26,004 nt of DNA from NCBI GenBank assembly GCA_018894655.1, contig JAHIPE010000090.1, positions 1 through 26,004 of the forward strand, read 5' to 3'. The notes beneath the pieces are model-generated. The model had not been told where the DNA came from and did no database searches. It was given only the letters and a program-made list of their open reading frames with translations. This document shows positions 23,203-26,004 of this stretch, one piece after another. The DNA comes from Actinomycetota bacterium (GTDB taxonomy: Bacteria > Actinomycetota > Geothermincolia > Fen-727 > Anoxymicrobiaceae). Made by a program: the position numbers and the translations under genes. Every line of letters begins with the position of its first letter. Within the stretch, counting starts at the first letter, position 1.

Positions 23203-24441
23203 TTGGATGAGAAGCAAGGCTCGAAACAACGCGAGAAAGTGGTACTGGCTTATTCGGGAGGGCTCGACACGTCGGTGCTGGTGCGCTGGCTCATCGAGGA
23301 GAGGGGCCTCGACGTGGTGGCCCTGACGGTCGACCTAGGGCAGCCGGGGGAGATGGAGGAGGTGCGCAGGAAGGCGCTCGCGACAGGGGCGGTGGACGCG
23401 AAGGTGGTAGACGCACGGGAGATGTTCGTCGCCGATTATCTTACCCCCGCAATATGGGCCAACGCGCTCTACCAGGGGGAGTACCCTCTTGCCACCGCGC
23501 TGGCGCGCCCGCTTATCGCGAAGTTGCAAGTGGAAGAGGCCCACCGGCAGGGCGCCTCTTACATAGCCCACGGGTGTACCGGAAAGGGGAACGACCAGGT
23601 CCGCTTCGAGGTGGCGACGGCGGCGCTCGACCCCTCCCTCTCGGTTATCGCGCCGATGCGCGAGTGGAAGATGACCAGGGAGGAAGAGATCGATTACGCG
23701 CGGAAGTGGGGCATACCGGTGCCGGTGACGGTGGAGTCGCCGTACAGTGTTGATGAGAACCTCTGGGGCCGGTCCTGCGAGTGCGGGGTCCTGGAGGATC
23801 CCTGGCGGGAACCCCCGGAGGACGCCTACGAGTGGACCACATCGCCGGAGAAAGCTCCGGATGAGCCTCTCTACCTCGAGATCCGGTTCGAGGGCGGGTT
23901 GCCGGTGGGGATGGACGGGGAGCCGATGGACCTGCTGGATATCACCCGGAGGTTGAACGACGTAGGCGGCGAGCACGGGGTCGGCCGGATAGACGTGATA
24001 GAGGACCGCCTGGTGGGCATAAAGTCCCGCGAGATATACGAGGCACCCGCGGCGGTACTGATCATCAAGGCGCACCGCGACCTGGAGCAACTGACACTCA
24101 CCCGCGAGGCACTCGCGGGGAAGCGGCCCCTGGAGCAGAGGGTATCCGAGATGGCCTACGAGGCGCTCTGGTTCAGCCCGTTGAACAGGGCGATCGAGGC
24201 GTTCAACCGCACTCTCCAGGAGCGGGTCACGGGGGTTGTCAGGCTCAAGCTGTACAAGGGCCGCGCCACCGTTGTGGGACGGCGTTCGCCGAACTCACTC
24301 TACGACCTGGGGCTTGCAACCTACGATGCCGCGGACGCGTTCGACCACAACGCCGCCCGGGGGTTCATCGAGCTATGGGGCCTCCCGCTCAAGGTCTGGG
24401 CAAGAAGCGAGAAGGAAGCCGGAGGAGGCACTGACGAATGA
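23203..24441 (+). CDS. argG: Argininosuccinate synthase
   Basis: ArgG condenses citrulline and aspartate with ATP. The N-type ATP pyrophosphatase loop SGGLDTS is at residues 18-24. Later motifs are YIAHGCTGKGNDQVRFE, SPYSVDENLWGRSCECG, GIKSREIYEAPAA and RSPNSLYDLGLATY. TTG 23203 lies 5 bp after GGTGA and gives 412 residues; GTG 23194 is an equally possible start and adds three residues. The stop overlaps the argH start as ATGA, so the two are probably translated in a coupled way. Confidence 0.95.
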   Translation: MDEKQGSKQREKVVLAYSGGLDTSVLVRWLIEERGLDVVALTVDLGQPGEMEEVRRKALATGAVDAKVVDAREMFVADYLTPAIWANALYQGEYPLATALARPLIAKLQVEEAHRQGASYIAHGCTGKGNDQVRFEVATAALDPSLSVIAPMREWKMTREEEIDYARKWGIPVPVTVESPYSVDENLWGRSCECGVLEDPWREPPEDAYEWTTSPEKAPDEPLYLEIRFEGGLPVGMDGEPMDLLDITRRLNDVGGEHGVGRIDVIEDRLVGIKSREIYEAPAAVLIIKAHRDLEQLTLTREALAGKRPLEQRVSEMAYEALWFSPLNRAIEAFNRTLQERVTGVVRLKLYKGRATVVGRRSPNSLYDLGLATYDAADAFDHNAARGFIELWGLPLKVWARSEKEAGGGTDE

Positions 24442-25823
24442 AGATGTGGGGAGGCCGGTTCTCGAGGGAGACGAACCCGGGGTTCCTGGAGTTCACCTCG
24501 TCGGTAGGCTTCGATGCGCGCCTGTACCCTTACGACCTGGCGTGCGGCAAGGCCTGGGCGGGTGCGCTTCGCCTGGCGGGGGTGTTGAGCCCCGCGGAGG
24601 AGGACGATATAAAGGAGGCGCTGGGCCGGATTGATGAGGAGTTCCGGAACGAGTCGTTCGAGTTCGAGCCCGCCGACGAGGATATACATACCGCCGTGGA
24701 GCGGCGCCTGGTGGAGATGGTGGGGCCGGCCGGCGGCAAGCTTCGCACGGGGCGGAGCCGCAACGACCAGGTCGCCACCGACACCCGGCTTCTGGTGATG
24801 GACAGGTGCCCGGTGGTCACCGAGGGTCTCCGCGCCCTCCAGGAGGCGCTCATTGCGCGCGCCGGTGATACCCTGGACGTGGTGGTACCCGGGCACACCC
24901 ACCTGCAGCAGGCGCAGCCTGTGCTGCTTGCCCACCTTCTGCTGGCGTTCGTGTACATGTTCGAGCGTGACGTCCAGAGGGTGGAAGAGGCCCGGGGGCG
25001 CGCGGACAGCATGACGCTGGGGTCGGCGGCGTTTGCCGGAACAGGGGTGGACGTCGACCGGGAACTGCTTGCCCGCGAACTGGGGTTCTCGCGGCCGTGC
25101 CCCAACAGTGTCGACGGGGTGAGCGACCGGGACTTCGTGTGCGACACGCTGTATGCGATATCCATGGTGATGGTCCACCTGAGCCGGCTCTCCGAACAGG
25201 TAGTGCTCTGGTGCTCGCAGGAGTTCGGCCTCCTCGAGTTGGACGACCGCTGGGCAACCGGTTCCAGCATTATGCCCCAGAAGAAGAACCCGGACGCGGC
25301 CGAGCTCGTTCGGGGGAAGTCAGGGCGGGTGATCGGCGACCTTGTCGCGGTGCTCACCATACTCAAAGGGCTCCCGCTTGCCTACAACCGGGATCTTCAG
25401 GAGGACAAGGAACCCCTATTCGACGCCCTGGACACGGTCACCGGCTGTCTCCACGTCATGGAGCGAACCATAGACACCATGTCGCTGGACCGGGAGCGGG
25501 CACGCGAACTGGTGGAGGGCGGCCTTATGACCGCCACCGATCTTGCCGACTTCCTGGCCGAGAAAGGGATGGAGTTCCCGCGGGCCCACGAAATAGTAGG
25601 GCAGGTGGTGACATACTGCCTTCGGGAGGGCAAGGGGCTGACCGACCTGACCACGGATGAGCTCGGGAGGTTCTCCGCGCTTCTGGACTCCGAGGCGCTC
25701 CGTTGGCTGTCGGTGGAGGAGTCCCTCGCACGGCGGGGATGCCTGGGCGGCACCTCTCCACGGGAGACCGCCCGGCAGCTTGAGTCCGCGCGCCGGATGG
25801 TATCGGGGCACAAACCTTTGTGA
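24438..25823 (+). CDS. argH: Argininosuccinate lyase
   Basis: ArgH splits argininosuccinate into arginine and fumarate, the last step. The protein starts with the family's MWGGRFS pattern, has LRTGRSRNDQVATD, then PGHTHLQQAQPVLLAH with the catalytic-type His, and the fumarase/lyase signature GSSIMPQKKNPD (residues 275-286) containing the active-site serine loop. At 461 residues it is complete. ATG 24438 overlaps the argG stop, with GGAGGAGG 9 bp upstream; ATG 24444 is also possible. It ends the arginine run. Confidence 0.96.
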   Translation: MKMWGGRFSRETNPGFLEFTSSVGFDARLYPYDLACGKAWAGALRLAGVLSPAEEDDIKEALGRIDEEFRNESFEFEPADEDIHTAVERRLVEMVGPAGGKLRTGRSRNDQVATDTRLLVMDRCPVVTEGLRALQEALIARAGDTLDVVVPGHTHLQQAQPVLLAHLLLAFVYMFERDVQRVEEARGRADSMTLGSAAFAGTGVDVDRELLARELGFSRPCPNSVDGVSDRDFVCDTLYAISMVMVHLSRLSEQVVLWCSQEFGLLELDDRWATGSSIMPQKKNPDAAELVRGKSGRVIGDLVAVLTILKGLPLAYNRDLQEDKEPLFDALDTVTGCLHVMERTIDTMSLDRERARELVEGGLMTATDLADFLAEKGMEFPRAHEIVGQVVTYCLREGKGLTDLTTDELGRFSALLDSEALRWLSVEESLARRGCLGGTSPRETARQLESARRMVSGHKPL

Positions 25824-25832
25824 TATTATCAC
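25820..25832. promoter_or_regulatory. Perfect 13-bp dyad GTGATATTATCAC at the argH end
   Basis: The palindrome overlaps the argH stop codon and lies about 48 bp before the next start. It is not followed by a T run, so it is not a terminator. A TTGACG (25850-25855) lies downstream without a matching -10. It could be an operator for the next gene, but no regulator is identified and chance is possible. Confidence 0.25.
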
Positions 25833-25879
25833 GCGTTAGGCGGCTTGGGTTGACGAGTTTGTAACCGAAAGGGGCTGTC

Positions 25880-26004
25880 TTGGAGGTAAAGAAACAGGTA
25901 ATTGTCGCCCTGGGGTATGGGAAGTACTTCCTCTCCGACAAGATAGTGGGCTTCGTCCCGATAGAGGATAACCGGGGCCCGGCGCGGAGGACCTACGTCT
26001 ATAT
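25880..26004 (+). CDS. Small protein resembling DUF370/RemA family, 3' end cut by window
   Basis: An open frame begins at TTG 25880, 5 bp after AAAGGGG, and runs to the window edge (41 codons). The visible protein has VALGYGKYFLSDKIVGF then VPIEDNRGPARRTYVY. This pattern, a short strand, a GxGK/N turn, DKIV, and a proline-rich PIE..RGPARR loop, resembles DUF370 proteins such as the biofilm regulator RemA (IGFGN..SANRIV..V.PESAPIKR). In many Gram-positives such a gene precedes gmk and rpoZ, which would be expected just downstream. The resemblance is by eye only, and half or more of the protein is missing. Confidence 0.45.
   Translation, partial: MEVKKQVIVALGYGKYFLSDKIVGFVPIEDNRGPARRTYVY

Noticed and set aside
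1..26004. CRISPR arrays, tRNA/rRNA genes, prophage or toxin-antitoxin modules
   Set aside because: No regularly spaced repeats, tRNA cloverleaf ends, rRNA motifs or phage-type genes were seen on reading either strand.

Overview
The window is about 26 kb of GC-rich bacterial DNA. Almost every gene lies on the + strand, genes are tightly packed, and GTG and TTG starts are common. It reads as a chromosomal housekeeping segment. The arginine gene order argC-J-B-D-F-R-G-H, a division cluster without ftsA, and the obg/rplU/rpmA block next to rng and a TIGR03960/TIGR03936 pair best fit a deep-branching, probably uncultured actinobacterial lineage. A clostridia-like relative is not excluded; this placement is inferred from gene order and motifs only.

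Layout. (1) 1-7618: a division and cell-wall (dcw) run, murD (N-terminus missing) - ftsW - murG - murC - murB - ddl - ftsQ. These genes make UDP-MurNAc-peptide precursors, lipid II and the septal machinery. (2) 7619-10262: an AT-rich regulatory gap, then two tandem, clearly divergent ftsZ genes separated by a 249-bp non-coding gap with two hairpins. (3) 10369-14227: a B12-binding-type radical SAM protein (TIGR03960), its DUF2344 partner (TIGR03936) and ribonuclease G/E. (4) 14375-17157: rplU and rpmA from their own promoter, a stand-alone response regulator, then the ribosome-assembly GTPase obgE. (5) 17150-25823: a promoter with a possible ArgR operator, followed by a complete arginine regulon covering the pathway from N-acetylglutamate to arginine plus the repressor argR. 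(6) 25880-26004: the start of a small protein resembling DUF370/RemA, cut by the window end.

The part not explained by housekeeping genes is a set of three unrelated palindromic elements. One is a 162-bp element with near-perfect 21-bp terminal inverted repeats and a long imperfect hairpin. It is complete at 15642-15803, and a second copy lacking 18 bp occupies the first 144 bases, where it is joined in frame to a murD gene that has lost its ATP-binding region. The two copies align without gaps (122 of 144 identical, counted by hand), and some differences are paired changes that keep the stem. The second is a 60-bp element with 13-bp inverted ends (GGGGTCAGGCATT) before rplU. The third is a 61-bp C-rich/G-rich hairpin with 21-bp perfect arms between argB and argD.

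No phage, CRISPR, tRNA, rRNA or transposase genes were recognised. The most interesting features are the tandem ftsZ pair, which has opposite charges at one active-site-loop position, and the 162-bp palindromic element fused in frame to murD.
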